A DNA stretch of 64,000 nt, from the NCBI RefSeq assembly GCF_023716865.1, contig NZ_CP092417.1, positions 4,504,001-4,568,000 on the forward strand, written 5' to 3'. A model generated the notes under the pieces. The model worked only from the letters and a program-made list of their open reading frames with translations, did no database searches and had not been told where the DNA came from. The first letter of the stretch is position 1. Each line of letters opens with the position of its first letter. Source of the DNA: Endozoicomonas sp. SCSIO W0465. GTDB lineage: Bacteria; Pseudomonadota; Gammaproteobacteria; Pseudomonadales; Endozoicomonadaceae. The translations under genes were made by a program, and so were the position numbers. Shown piece after piece: positions 16,842-29,021 of the stretch.

Positions 16842-18345
16842 GAGGCTCATCCTGACCGTCACCCGATGACGATTTCACAAGCGACTGCACCTTCTGAAAA
16901 GTCCCTGACTCCTCATCAGAAGGTGCCTTCCCAATCAGGCTAAACACCACGATTGCCATTGAAGCAGCGATAAAGCCGGGGATAATCTCGTAAATTTCAA
17001 AAATCCCTCCACTGAGCGAGCGCCATAACACGACAGTAACACCACCTACAATAATACCGGCAAGCGCCCCCAACCCGCTCATTCTCTTCCAGTACAGTGA
17101 AAACAGCAGTGCAGGACCAAAAGCCGCACCGAATCCTGCCCAAGCATAAGCAACCATCTCAAGTACAGAACTACCCGGATTTAATGCCAGCACCGTAGCC
17201 AGTAAAGCAATACCAACAACAGCAATACGGCCAACCATCAGCATCTCACCCTGAGAAGCATTGCGACGCAGCATATTTCGATAAAAATCCTCCGCTACCG
17301 CAGTAGAACAAACCAGCAGCTGAGAATCTGCTGTACTCATAATGGCGGCCAGAATTGCAGCCAACAGAATGCCGGCTATGATCGGGTGAAAAAGGAAATT
17401 GACCATCAACATAAAAATAGCTTCGGGGTCATCCAGCACCAGCCCCTGCCGCTGGGTATAAATGATTCCGGTCAAACCAACCAGCAAAGCCCCCACCATA
17501 CAGATTCCGGTCCATGAAACCGCAATACGCCGCGCCAGCGTTAGCTGATTGCTGGACCGCACTGCTTTAAAACGTGCCATAATATGCGGTTGGCCAAAGT
17601 ACCCCAGCCCCCAGCCCAGTAATGACAAAATAACAAGCAAAGAAAGGGGTTCCCCCCGAACATCAGTGAACATGTTGGTCAGATGGGGGTTCAATTGTGT
17701 AATCTCGGCCAGTACCTGCTCGGAGCCACCGGTGACTTCCAGTACCGTCACCGGAACAATCAGTAACGCGGCCGACATCAGTAGGCCTTGCACCAGATCG
17801 GTCCAACATACCGCCAGGAAACCACCAAACAGAGTGTAGGAAACCACACTCAGCATTCCAAGGATTACCGCCAGCTCATAGTCAACGCCAAAAACCGATT
17901 CAAAGAGCTTGCCACCGGCAACCAAACCTGAACTGGTGTAAAAAAGAAAGAAAATCAGGATAAATCCAGCACTGACCGGTTGCAGGACATACTTTAGGTC
18001 GGAGAATCTATTGGAAAAAAATTCGGGAAGCGTCAAAGAATCGTTCGCGACTACACTGTATATTCTTAATCGACGGGCCACCAGGAGCCAGTTCAACCAG
18101 GTTCCTCCCAGTAGCCCCAGCCCGAGCCAGATCGCTTCAAATCCGGCAGCAAATGCATACCCGGGCAGACCGAGCAACAACCAGCCACTCATATCAGAAG
18201 CACCGGCACTTAATGCTGCTGACCAGGGTCCCAGTGAGCGCCCGGCAAGAAAATAGTCAGAAGAGTTTTGAGTTCTCTGCCAGGCAATGTAGCCAACACC
18301 CAGCATGACAATAAAATAAATTAAGAAGGTTATTATAATTTGCAT
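16810..18345 (-). CDS. putP: Sodium/proline symporter
   Basis: This 511-residue protein of the sodium:solute symporter family has about 13 membrane segments. It includes the sodium-site region SGASDMSGWLLLGLPG near the N terminus (TM2) and the family signature in the middle (GYFGQPHIMARFKA). The C-terminal tail is hydrophilic and acidic, as in PutP. It imports proline with Na+ across the inner membrane for osmoprotection or as a carbon/nitrogen source. No putA gene lies next to it here. Its start at 18345 lies opposite a promoter region shared with the divergent 794-residue gene. Confidence 0.92.
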   Translation of the reverse strand: MQIIITFLIYFIVMLGVGYIAWQRTQNSSDYFLAGRSLGPWSAALSAGASDMSGWLLLGLPGYAFAAGFEAIWLGLGLLGGTWLNWLLVARRLRIYSVVANDSLTLPEFFSNRFSDLKYVLQPVSAGFILIFFLFYTSSGLVAGGKLFESVFGVDYELAVILGMLSVVSYTLFGGFLAVCWTDLVQGLLMSAALLIVPVTVLEVTGGSEQVLAEITQLNPHLTNMFTDVRGEPLSLLVILSLLGWGLGYFGQPHIMARFKAVRSSNQLTLARRIAVSWTGICMVGALLVGLTGIIYTQRQGLVLDDPEAIFMLMVNFLFHPIIAGILLAAILAAIMSTADSQLLVCSTAVAEDFYRNMLRRNASQGEMLMVGRIAVVGIALLATVLALNPGSSVLEMVAYAWAGFGAAFGPALLFSLYWKRMSGLGALAGIIVGGVTVVLWRSLSGGIFEIYEIIPGFIAASMAIVVFSLIGKAPSDEESGTFQKVQSLVKSSSGDGQDEPPSYGADNARS

Positions 18346-18584
18346 TTAGTTTTCCACGAAGGATTAACTCTTGAAATACCTATTTTCAACAGTAGCTTAT
18401 ATTTTTGATTAGCTTCAATTGGGCATACTTACTGTGGTAACTTGTTATTTCACAAATAAAATCTGCCAAAAACATGACACTGCTTAATTAATCAGAAAGA
18501 TTACCTTAACGGACAATGGATATCGTATTTTTCTAGATAATTTACGCTACTATTTTTAGACAAAGCTCTAATTTGGACCAAGAC

Positions 18585-20969
<2,385 letters not shown>

Positions 20970-21060
20970 TAAAATTCTGTTGTTTCTACTATCTCTTAAA
21001 ACGTACGAGATTCCGAACTAACCAGTCATATGGGAAGCCAGGAAAAACCACAAGATCACC

Positions 21061-21089
21061 CCACACCTATCGAACGACAATAGGTGTGG
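21061..21089. terminator. 10-bp hairpin between convergent genes
   Basis: The arms ccacacctat and ataggtgtgg pair perfectly around a 9-base loop. It sits between the stop of the 794-residue gene and the stop of convergent nadA. No T-run follows, so termination is likely but unproven. Confidence 0.5.
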
Positions 21090-21212
21090 AGATGTAACTA
21101 AAAGACAGTGTGTGGCCAGGGGATTATCAACAGAGATAACCCATTGAATTATTTGGTATGAAATAAATGACAAGTTAAACCTAACCAGTACCACCGAAAA
21201 AGCAGGGAAATA

Positions 21213-22268
21213 TTAACTCGTCGCCGTAAAGTCCAACATGCGTTGTAAAGGCTTTAATGCCTTGTTTCGCAACTCATCACTGATTTCTATAACATTCAGG
21301 TCATTTGGACTTTCCAGACACGCTAAAAGGGCATTAAGGGTATTCATTGCCATCCATGGGCAATGCGCACAACTGCGACAGGTAGCGCCATGGCCTGCGG
21401 TTGGAGCCTCTAAAAACCGCTTCTCAGGTGAAGCCTGCTGCATTTTATAGAAAATACCCCGATCTGTAGCGACAATGAATGTACCGTTCGGCATTTCCCG
21501 GGAAGCTTTCAACAACTGGCTCGTCGAGCCCACTACATCAGCAATCTCGACCACTGAGTCAGGCGATTCCGGGTGAACCAGCACGACCGCATCAGGATAA
21601 ACACGCTTCAGATCCTCAATGCCTTTCGCTTTAAACTCCTCATGAACAATACAGCTACTGTCCCAAAGCAGCATATCTGCACCGGTATTTTTTTGAATAT
21701 AGCTGCCAAGGTATTTATCCGGCCCCCAGATAATAGCTTTCCCCTGAGCATCAAGTTCTTCAACGATATCAAGCGCACAGCTGGATGTAACCACCCAGTC
21801 TGCCCGTGCTTTTACAGCCGCTGATGTATTAGCGTAGACAACAACTTCCCGATCAGGGTGCAGATCACAAAATGCGGAAAACTCTTCTACTGGGCAGCCC
21901 AGGTCAAGTGAACACTCGGCTTCAAGCGTTGGCATCAGCACCCGCTTTTCAGGGCTGAGAATTTTGGCCGTTTCCCCCATAAAACGAACGCCAGCCACTA
22001 TAAGTGTTTCGGCATCACTCCGGGCACCAAAGCGAGCCATTTCCAATGAGTCCGCAATAAGGCCACCAGTCTCATCAGCCAGTTCCTGAACGACGGGATC
22101 TGTATAATAGTGAGCGACCAGAACCGCCACCCTCTCATCCAGGAGCTGTTTTATTCTGCTTTTACTGGCTTCCTTATCAACCGGATCCTCCGGTAATGAA
22201 GCCTTCTGCAAATGGCCCTGAACGAGCTGTCTGTCAATCACTGCATTCATAAAGCTTGCATCCAGCAA
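21213..22268 (-). CDS. nadA: Quinolinate synthase A
   Basis: This 351-residue protein condenses iminoaspartate with dihydroxyacetone phosphate to give quinolinate in NAD biosynthesis. Visible family features are VLVAHYYTDPVVQELAD near the N terminus, GVRFMGETAKILSPEK, and conserved cysteines (SLDLGCPVEE and the C-terminal SCRSCAHCPWMAMN) that ligate the [4Fe-4S] cluster. Length matches the gammaproteobacterial NadA. It lies downstream of tRNA-Lys and the queuosine genes; nadA often neighbours tol-pal and queEC in gammaproteobacteria. Confidence 0.96.
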   Translation of the reverse strand: MLDASFMNAVIDRQLVQGHLQKASLPEDPVDKEASKSRIKQLLDERVAVLVAHYYTDPVVQELADETGGLIADSLEMARFGARSDAETLIVAGVRFMGETAKILSPEKRVLMPTLEAECSLDLGCPVEEFSAFCDLHPDREVVVYANTSAAVKARADWVVTSSCALDIVEELDAQGKAIIWGPDKYLGSYIQKNTGADMLLWDSSCIVHEEFKAKGIEDLKRVYPDAVVLVHPESPDSVVEIADVVGSTSQLLKASREMPNGTFIVATDRGIFYKMQQASPEKRFLEAPTAGHGATCRSCAHCPWMAMNTLNALLACLESPNDLNVIEISDELRNKALKPLQRMLDFTATS

Positions 22269-22517
22269 AACACTTTACCCTTTAATCTCATTAATGAATG
22301 ATTTCATATAAAAGACAGGCAAGCGTCTGCAGTTTCCTCTATCAATCAGCTATAAGCCGAAAATAATGCATCACGTCCATCCACAAAATGGAAAGAAATT
22401 CAGCGCCGCACTATTTTCATGCCACCCTATTTAGGAAAAAGTGGCAGCAAGTCTAACACAGCATCAGCACTAATAATAATTTTGGTGAAGAGATAATATG
22501 GAAGGCTGGAGAGGAGA

Positions 22518-22593
22518 TGGTGGGTCGTGTAGGATTCGAACCTACGACCAATTGGTTAAAAGCCAACTGCTCTACCAACTGAGCTAACGACCC
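22518..22593 (-). tRNA. tRNA-Lys (anticodon TTT)
   Basis: The reverse strand starts GGGTCGTTAGCTCAGTTGG and folds as a cloverleaf. The 7-bp acceptor stem pairs GGGTCGT with ACGACCC, the D arm carries AGCTCAGTTGG, the anticodon loop is CTTTTAA with TTT, and the T arm is GGTTCGAATCC. The discriminator A and an encoded CCA end the gene at 22518. No tandem copies are seen. Confidence 0.97.
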
Positions 22594-22641
22594 AATTGCA
22601 CGAATTATACGCGCCTGTATTCGTTTTACAAACGAATTGAA

Positions 22642-23337
22642 TTATACCGTAATACGATAATGCGTAGGATCAATAACCCCTGCTTCAAGAAATCCCTTTC
22701 GCCGGTAACTGCAACTATCACAGACACCGCAAGCTGCTCCGTATTCATCAGCCTGATAGCAGGAGACGGTCGCACCATAATCAACACCCAGCTTCACACC
22801 CTCAGTAATTATTTCAGACTTGGTTAAATTCAGAAGGGGCGCCCTGATACGAAAAAGATGACCCTCAACACCGGCTCGTGTGGCAAGATTTGCCATATTT
22901 TCAAATGCCCTCAGATACTCAGGGCGACAGTCCGGATAATTTGAGTAATCAACAATATTGGCACCGATGAAAATGTCACGAGCCCCCAGCACCTCTGCCC
23001 AACCAAGGGCAATAGAGAGAAAAACCGTATTCCTTGCCGGAACATAAGTTAGCGGAATCTGGCTCTGAGCCTCCTTGAGGGGATCACTGAAAGCCGGAAC
23101 AGCAACACGATCATCCGTCAGTGCCGAACCGCCTATATCAGTTAAACCCAGCGTTAAAACCTTGTGTTCATTCACCCCCAGAGCCTCAGCCACCTTACGG
23201 GAAGCCTTAAGTTCGGAACGATGGCGCTGCCCATAATCAAAACTGACCGAGTAACATTCGAACCCCTGCTCTAAAGCCATTGCCAGAACAGTGGCCGAAT
23301 CCAATCCTCCGGATAAAAGGACAACAGCTCTGTTCAT
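22642..23337 (-). CDS. queC: 7-cyano-7-deazaguanine synthase
   Basis: QueC converts 7-carboxy-7-deazaguanine to preQ0 with ATP and ammonia in queuosine synthesis. The PP-loop motif SGGLDSATV sits near the N terminus, and a C-terminal zinc site is formed by the cysteines in CYQADEYGAACGVCDSC. The ATG at 23337 follows an AAAGGG ribosome site and gives the usual length (231 residues); an upstream GTG is not needed. It follows queE, with 72 bases between the genes, so the two are probably co-transcribed. Confidence 0.96.
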   Translation of the reverse strand: MNRAVVLLSGGLDSATVLAMALEQGFECYSVSFDYGQRHRSELKASRKVAEALGVNEHKVLTLGLTDIGGSALTDDRVAVPAFSDPLKEAQSQIPLTYVPARNTVFLSIALGWAEVLGARDIFIGANIVDYSNYPDCRPEYLRAFENMANLATRAGVEGHLFRIRAPLLNLTKSEIITEGVKLGVDYGATVSCYQADEYGAACGVCDSCSYRRKGFLEAGVIDPTHYRITV

Positions 23338-23409
23338 AGGCAACACCCTTTATTCAACAAAAATCATGGGGCTTATTGCTGCTGAACACGCAACAAAAGA
23401 ACAAAAACC

Positions 23410-24048
23410 CTAAACACCCGGCAGATCTCCCCAAATCATCCGGTGCAGCTGTAATTGAAACCTCACAGGCAGCCTGTCCTCAAGGATCCAGCCCGCCAGT
23501 TCTTCGGCAGGCATTTCACCACTCACTGGCGAAAATAGAACATCGGATACCCTGTTCACCAAGTCATATTGGATTATTTTAGAAACAGACCATTCATAAT
23601 CCCCACGATCGGCAATCACAAATTTCAACTGGTCTTTTTTTTCAAGAAAACCGATATTTTCGTATACATTCCGATGCGACTCGCCTGAAGCTGGAGGCTT
23701 CAAATCCATCACCCTGACCACCCTGGAGTCCACTTCAGAAAGACTGATCGCTCCACTGGTTTCCAATGAAACCTCATAACCCTGGTCAGCCAGACTGGTT
23801 AGCAATCCATAACATTCCTTTTGTGCCAGAGGCTCTCCCCCGGTCACCGTCACGTATCTGGGTTTATATTCCGATACCTTGCCCAGGATGACGTCAATAG
23901 ATAATAAATCCCCACCCTTGAAGGCATACTCCGTATCACACCAGCGGCAACGCAGGGGACATCCAGTTAAACGTACAAACACCGTAGGCAGCCCGGTTGT
24001 TCTGGTCTCTCCCTGCAATGAGTAAAATATCTCAGTAATTCTTAGCAT
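23410..24048 (-). CDS. queE: 7-carboxy-7-deazaguanine synthase (radical SAM)
   Basis: This 212-residue radical SAM enzyme makes 7-carboxy-7-deazaguanine from carboxytetrahydropterin. The cluster motif CPLRCRWC follows the Cx3Cx2C pattern. The N terminus, ITEIFYSLQGETRTTGLPTV, is typical of QueE, and VTGGEPLAQ is the SAM-binding GGE motif. It lies upstream of queC on the same strand. QueD is not in this window. Confidence 0.95.
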   Translation of the reverse strand: MLRITEIFYSLQGETRTTGLPTVFVRLTGCPLRCRWCDTEYAFKGGDLLSIDVILGKVSEYKPRYVTVTGGEPLAQKECYGLLTSLADQGYEVSLETSGAISLSEVDSRVVRVMDLKPPASGESHRNVYENIGFLEKKDQLKFVIADRGDYEWSVSKIIQYDLVNRVSDVLFSPVSGEMPAEELAGWILEDRLPVRFQLQLHRMIWGDLPGV

Positions 24049-24334
24049 GTAATATGCCTGTCAGCATCAAACATTCAAATCAGATGAGGGTATAGAGTTC
24101 TGACGGCCGTTGATATTTGTACTACGTAGATCCTGTGGCTATTGATAAGACGAGAGCAGCATGAGCTGCCTATCGGAACCTCAGCTGCAACCTGTAAGAA
24201 AATTACGACCAAGAACTAGTGTAGCAAAGAGATAGCACTTGCACCGTGTATTCGATAAATAGAAATTGACAAAGAGAGGAAAAATCAAAGAAGAGTCAAG
24301 CTGGTACAAGCACCCCCATACCAGCCATCGGATA

Positions 24335-25195
24335 TCAGGAACCGCCCATGGCTCTCAAATAAGTTTCGGAAAGCTTTGCAGCAGAACTATCAGGATATTG
24401 CTGAATAACCGACTCAAGGAGCTTCTTTGCTTCTTGTTGATTGCCGAGCAAGTCGTGAACTCGTCCGAGTTTATAGCTTGCATCGGCAACTTTAGGACTT
24501 TTAGGAAACTCATTCAGAATGACCTGGAAGGACACTTTGGCTGCATCATAATCTCCCTGAGCCATATCGACCTCACCCAACCAATAATGAGCATTGTCTG
24601 CATAACGGCCTTCAGGGTATGTTTTCAGCTGCTCCTGAAGTGCTTTTTTCGCTTCATCAAACTGTCTGGAGCGAATAAAGCCAAATGCCGACTGGTAAGC
24701 GGCTTCCTCAGCTTTCAACGCCGATTGATCTTTTTTTTCTGCAGCCGCTGCCACGGGAGCGTTAACCATCCGCGGCTTTAAGTTAGCAACTGGAGCCTGA
24801 TCAGCAGCTTCCCCAATTTGACCATTCAAACGAGAGACTCGCTCATCAAGATCAAGATACCTATCCCGGCCTTCCTGCTGCAGTTGGCCAATGCGAAAAG
24901 CGTGCTCTTCCAGCAGCCCTCGCATCTCCATCATTTCCTGTCGAAGCTGATCAATCGTATTAAGCAGGTGCGCCGTATCATTGTAATCATCATCGGTATC
25001 AGATGAGGATGAAATCATAATCGGTTCATCTGAGATCTTATTGATAACAGCGTGAGATTCAGCTGAAAAACCCAGTGGTCTGGGCTCTTCAACGGGAGCT
25101 GCAGCAGTTGCCACTCCACTCAGAACACCAGCAAGCAATACTGGAAAAGCCAGCATCCTTAAAACCAGCGTTGGGTTAGTTTTTCCTCTACGCAT
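24335..25195 (-). CDS. cpoB: Cell division coordinator CpoB (YbgF)
   Basis: This 286-residue periplasmic protein of the Tol-Pal system links outer-membrane constriction to septal peptidoglycan synthesis through PBP1B and TolA. It has an N-terminal signal peptide ending after VATAAA, a trimerising coiled coil (about residues 75-115) and a C-terminal TPR domain from about residue 165. The TPR units begin AYQSAFGFIRSRQFDEAKKA and repeat around GDYDAAKVSFQVIL and GNQQEAKKLLESVI. It follows pal with 114 bases between. The start at 25195 opens with a basic MRRGK, as expected for a signal sequence. Confidence 0.93.
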   Translation of the reverse strand: MRRGKTNPTLVLRMLAFPVLLAGVLSGVATAAAPVEEPRPLGFSAESHAVINKISDEPIMISSSSDTDDDYNDTAHLLNTIDQLRQEMMEMRGLLEEHAFRIGQLQQEGRDRYLDLDERVSRLNGQIGEAADQAPVANLKPRMVNAPVAAAAEKKDQSALKAEEAAYQSAFGFIRSRQFDEAKKALQEQLKTYPEGRYADNAHYWLGEVDMAQGDYDAAKVSFQVILNEFPKSPKVADASYKLGRVHDLLGNQQEAKKLLESVIQQYPDSSAAKLSETYLRAMGGS

Positions 25196-25309
25196 TCATC
25201 CCCCAGACAAATAAGGATACCAGCCACATTCTGAACTTCTTTTTTCATCGGACTAATTTGCAGGAAGTCCTTAAAAGGAGCATATCAAAAATATGGCTGG
25301 CATCATCGA

Positions 25310-25870
25310 TTACTCGGTAACAATTACCGCACGACGGTTTAAAGCCCACGCCGTTTCATTGTGCTCAGGATCCAGAGGCTTCTCAAAGCCAAAGCTGACC
25401 ACTTCAATACGGCTGGCCGCTACACCTTTAGCGACAAGGTAATCTTTCACGGCCATGGCGCGACGCTCACCTAACGCCAGGTTGTAAGTACGGGTACCAC
25501 GCTCATCCGTATGACCTTGAATGACGATATTTTTCATGTAGCCCAGATCAGAAGTCAGGTACGCAGCATGCACATCCAGAGACTTGTATGCTTCATCACC
25601 CAGCTTGGAGCTGTCAAATGGGAAGAAATAGGTATTCTTCTCAAGGAGCGCCTGAATCTCTTCCACAGACTCATTAATCTTGCCACTATCTACGACGGCC
25701 TGAACTGCTGGATCCAGAACGGGCTGAACTTCAACCAGCACTTCCTCTTCAACAGTAACAACCGGTGGCGGGGTTTCAGCAGGGGTCGGCTCCTTCTTGG
25801 AAGCACATCCGGCCAGCCAGATAGCAGCGACAGCCATAAGAGCTGCTTTAACAACATTGGCGATTTGCAT
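25310..25870 (-). CDS. pal: Peptidoglycan-associated lipoprotein Pal
   Basis: This 186-residue lipoprotein has a lipobox, IWLAGC, so the acylated Cys is at about residue 22. The linker is Pro/Val/Glu-rich. The OmpA-like C-terminal domain includes FDSSKLGDEAYKSLDVHA and the peptidoglycan-binding motif GHTDERGTRTYNLALGERRA. Pal anchors the outer membrane to peptidoglycan and interacts with TolB. The order tolQ-R-A-B-pal-cpoB is conserved. Confidence 0.97.
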   Translation of the reverse strand: MQIANVVKAALMAVAAIWLAGCASKKEPTPAETPPPVVTVEEEVLVEVQPVLDPAVQAVVDSGKINESVEEIQALLEKNTYFFPFDSSKLGDEAYKSLDVHAAYLTSDLGYMKNIVIQGHTDERGTRTYNLALGERRAMAVKDYLVAKGVAASRIEVVSFGFEKPLDPEHNETAWALNRRAVIVTE

Positions 25871-26346
25871 TTTCTACTCCAATCATTCTCTACGGGGTTG
25901 CAAAAATTTGTGCAGTACACTAACAGAACTGAGGTCACCCGACTAGCCCGAGTACCAAGGGATGATAAGATTTCCTCAGATAAAGAGCTACCCAAAAAAA
26001 GACAGGTTTGAAAAGAGTGGAGAAAAAGGATGACGGAGTCATTTTAACCACCCCGGTATATCCCAGAAGGCAGACAAAAGTCCGATTGACAGCCAATCAT
26101 GCAGTATTCCACCGGTGGAAAGTACGAGAAAAGACAACCTTTCCATCCAACAACCTCCGCCATTGCCTCCCCTTACTCAGTTTGAGGCTGTTATCGATCA
26201 GCCTATCCATTAACTCCCTGCTGTAAGCTTTAGGCAGCTCATTCACATGAGCAGGTTAAACGAGCATAGCAGCAAGTCGGAAAATCGGCAGGGCGAATAC
26301 ATCTATCTTCTGTCGGCTTAAAGGAACAATTGACTCTGCCTTCGGG
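25871..26346. other. 476-bp tolB-pal spacer, nothing recognised
   Basis: In many gammaproteobacteria this spacer is only tens of bases. Here it is long and AT-rich with no convincing ORF, tRNA or hairpin. It may hold a separate pal promoter. Confidence 0.5.
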
Positions 26347-27681
26347 TTACCTGAGTTCAATACTCGGACCCCATGCAGGCTCCCTAACATCGCCCTCAGC
26401 AGAAGGCAATCGCTGCTTCACACGACCATCTGCAGAAACAATGCCCAACTCACCGTTCTTGCCACCCTGGACAGAATAGATCAGTCTGCGGCCACCCGGA
26501 GCAATACTGGGAGAATCCTCCAGTTTGGATGACGTCAGCAGCCTCAGTCTATCTGTATCCAGATCAAGAACCGCGATGTTATAGTCGGCAGCTCCCTGCC
26601 CTTTATGCACCAGAGCCAGCGACTTACCATCGGGAAAGACCTTGGCCCGGGCATTGAACCGCCCTTCAAAGGTTAGACGACGAGGCTTACCTTTTGAACT
26701 ATATTCACCATTACTTTTACGACTGATCTCCTGCTGATAGACCTGAGGACTCCCACCTCGATTTGAGGTAAAAACAATACTGTTACCATCTGGCATCCAG
26801 TCTGGTTCAGTATCTATCGCGTAATGAGTCGTTACATTACTGACTTTGTTCGTTGCCAGATCAAGAATATAAACATCTGGATTGCCATCCTTGGAAAGCA
26901 CCATGGCAATGGATTCACCATTTGGAGCCCATACCGGAGAGCTATTCAGCCCTTTAAAACCAGTCAGTTTTTTGCGGATTCCCGTTGCCAGCTCCTGCAT
27001 ATAGATGGCAGGACGCCCCTGTTCGAAGGATACATAGGTAACCCTGGTTCCGTCTGGCGACCAGCTGGGCGATAAAATAGGCTCACTGGAGCTGAAAACC
27101 TTCCTGTTGCGCTTACCATCTGCATCGGCATAATTAAGCTGATAGTCCGTCCTCCTGGCGTCATGCCGCTGTGCTGTTACGTATAAGATCCGGGTTGAAA
27201 AATCGCCTGTCAGGCCAGTAATCTTTTCATAGACAGCATCGCTGATGCGATGAGCCATTTCCCGAAGCTGGACACTGTTTCCGGTAAATCCCCCCTTGGC
27301 AATACGCTTTCCCCTGATAACATCATAAAGCTGATAGTTCATGGTGTAAGCATTATCCTTAAGAGCCACCTGCCCGGTTACCAGGTAAGAAGCCCCCAGC
27401 ACCCTCCAGTCACGATAATAAACCTCTGACTCACTGGCCGGAAAACTGAGCATACCAGCCCTTGGCAGCGCCTTGAACAGACCACTGAGTTTCAAATCGT
27501 TATCAATAATGGCCGCTGGGTCTTCTGGCAGTATCTTCTCCCCTTGCCAACTGAAGGGTGAAACCGCCATGGACACAGCTTTATCATTTCCCCGGGTTAC
27601 CTCAATAATGAGCTCTGCCTGAGCAGCAATGCCCCAATACAGACAGCAAAATAATAAAACGGTTTTGAATAAGTGCCTCAT
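26347..27681 (-). CDS. tolB: Tol-Pal system periplasmic protein TolB
   Basis: This is a 444-residue periplasmic protein with a signal peptide (CCLYWGIAAQA), a TolB N-terminal domain and a six-bladed beta-propeller. The propeller carries repeated SWSPDGTRV, VWAPNGESIA and DWMPDGNSIVFTSNRGG blades. TolB contacts Pal and, via its N terminus, TolA. Its ATG overlaps the tolA stop by four bases (ATGA), indicating translational coupling. Confidence 0.97.
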   Translation of the reverse strand: MRHLFKTVLLFCCLYWGIAAQAELIIEVTRGNDKAVSMAVSPFSWQGEKILPEDPAAIIDNDLKLSGLFKALPRAGMLSFPASESEVYYRDWRVLGASYLVTGQVALKDNAYTMNYQLYDVIRGKRIAKGGFTGNSVQLREMAHRISDAVYEKITGLTGDFSTRILYVTAQRHDARRTDYQLNYADADGKRNRKVFSSSEPILSPSWSPDGTRVTYVSFEQGRPAIYMQELATGIRKKLTGFKGLNSSPVWAPNGESIAMVLSKDGNPDVYILDLATNKVSNVTTHYAIDTEPDWMPDGNSIVFTSNRGGSPQVYQQEISRKSNGEYSSKGKPRRLTFEGRFNARAKVFPDGKSLALVHKGQGAADYNIAVLDLDTDRLRLLTSSKLEDSPSIAPGGRRLIYSVQGGKNGELGIVSADGRVKQRLPSAEGDVREPAWGPSIELR

Positions 27682-28544
27682 TTAACCAGATCCTCGGGTC
27701 TGAATCGGAAAGTAATTCGTCGGAAGTATTGATCGAAAATTCGCCGATCAAGATCTTTCAACTCTGAAAAAGGCGACGCCCGGCGTATGGCCTGAATCAC
27801 TGAGCGATCAAACTCATCATTTCCACTGGACTTTACCATCACAATATCCAGCACATCCCCAAAGGGAGAAAGGCTGATTCGAATTTCTGCCACCATGTTA
27901 TTGCGTGCACTGGGAGGCCTATTCCAATACTGTGAGGTCAGACTTTTAATCAGCGCTGAGTATTTTGCTTGCTGGAGCTGGTCGTGCTCAAGCTGCTGGG
28001 CAGCTTCCAGAGCCTGCCGCTCCATTGCCAAGGCTTGCTCGCGTAATTGCTGCTCTTTGTGCTTTTGTTCCTTTTCCCGCTGACGCCTCGCTTGTTCCTG
28101 AAGCTCTCGGGCAGCTTCCTCCTTTTTACGAAGCGCTTCTTTCTTTCTTTCCTCTTCCTGCTTTCTTTCCTTTTCCCGCTTCAAAGCCAAAGCTTTCTGC
28201 CGTTCCTGCTCCTTTCGTTGCTGTTCAGCCTTTTTGCGCTTTTCCTCTGCTATTTTTTTTGCTTCTGCCCGCTTTCTTGCTTCTTCTTTGCGCTTTTGTT
28301 CTGCCTGAGTCTGTGAAGGCTGCCTCACCGTTTGAGGTTTTGCCGCAGGTTTAGGCAGCTCTACCAAAGCGGCACTGATTGGCATCGGCGGCACTATTTC
28401 AGGATTGGAGTCTGTACTCCAGTTGACCAGCAGCACGCCAAACATCATAAGATGAAGAACCAGAGAGAGGGCTATAGCAAAGCCATACCCTTCTTCCCCC
28501 CTTGTTAAAAAAGCTGGAAAAGCAATATTAAACCATCTCTTCAT
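27678..28544 (-). CDS. tolA: Tol-Pal inner-membrane energy-transducing protein TolA
   Basis: This 288-residue protein has an N-terminal membrane anchor (about residues 22-42), a Pro-rich segment, and a long charged helix of Lys/Glu/Arg/Ala/Gln (about residues 75-185, full of KKAEQQRKEQERQK-type sequence). The C-terminal domain (about 195-288) ends in the TolA/TonB-like fold around MVKSSGNDEFDRSVIQAI. TolA spans the periplasm and transmits proton-motive-force energy from TolQR to Pal-TolB. The helix is shorter than that of E. coli TolA. It abuts tolR directly. Confidence 0.95.
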   Translation of the reverse strand: MKRWFNIAFPAFLTRGEEGYGFAIALSLVLHLMMFGVLLVNWSTDSNPEIVPPMPISAALVELPKPAAKPQTVRQPSQTQAEQKRKEEARKRAEAKKIAEEKRKKAEQQRKEQERQKALALKREKERKQEEERKKEALRKKEEAARELQEQARRQREKEQKHKEQQLREQALAMERQALEAAQQLEHDQLQQAKYSALIKSLTSQYWNRPPSARNNMVAEIRISLSPFGDVLDIVMVKSSGNDEFDRSVIQAIRRASPFSELKDLDRRIFDQYFRRITFRFRPEDLVK

Positions 28545-29006
28545 CTACCGCTCTTCCATGCCAACCGCCACCGGATCAGTGACCAGCCCTACATGACTGA
28601 TACCTGAGTTTTGCAGGCCAGCCATTAATTGTACTACCGAACCATAAGCAACATTAGTGTCTCCCTGAATCAACACCTGGATGTTTGGTCTGACACTCAC
28701 CAGCTTACTGACTTTCTCTGTCAGAGAAGGAAGGTTAACCGCTTTGTCATGATCAGATCCGATGTCCATATAATAACTGCCATCGGCCTTAATAGAGACG
28801 ACCAGGACCTCTTTATCGTCGGGCAGAGCGATATTGTCACTACTGGTTTTGGGCAGCTCAACTTTCACTCCCTGAGTCATCATGGGAGCACTGATCATGA
28901 AGGCCACCAGTAGCACCATCATGATATCGATAAACGGCACCATGTTTATTTCAGACATCGGTTTACGGCGATTTCTTATCCTTGCCCCACTTCTCATCGG
29001 CGACAT
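28545..29006 (-). CDS. tolR: Tol-Pal system protein TolR
   Basis: This 153-residue ExbD/TolR family protein has the signature INMVPFIDIMMVLLVAFMI, with the proton-conducting Asp in the single N-terminal membrane helix. A periplasmic domain of about 100 residues follows. It lies between tolQ (15 bases upstream) and tolA (adjacent). Confidence 0.96.
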   Translation of the reverse strand: MSPMRSGARIRNRRKPMSEINMVPFIDIMMVLLVAFMISAPMMTQGVKVELPKTSSDNIALPDDKEVLVVSIKADGSYYMDIGSDHDKAVNLPSLTEKVSKLVSVRPNIQVLIQGDTNVAYGSVVQLMAGLQNSGISHVGLVTDPVAVGMEER

Positions 29007-29021
29007 TTCAGTATGATCCCT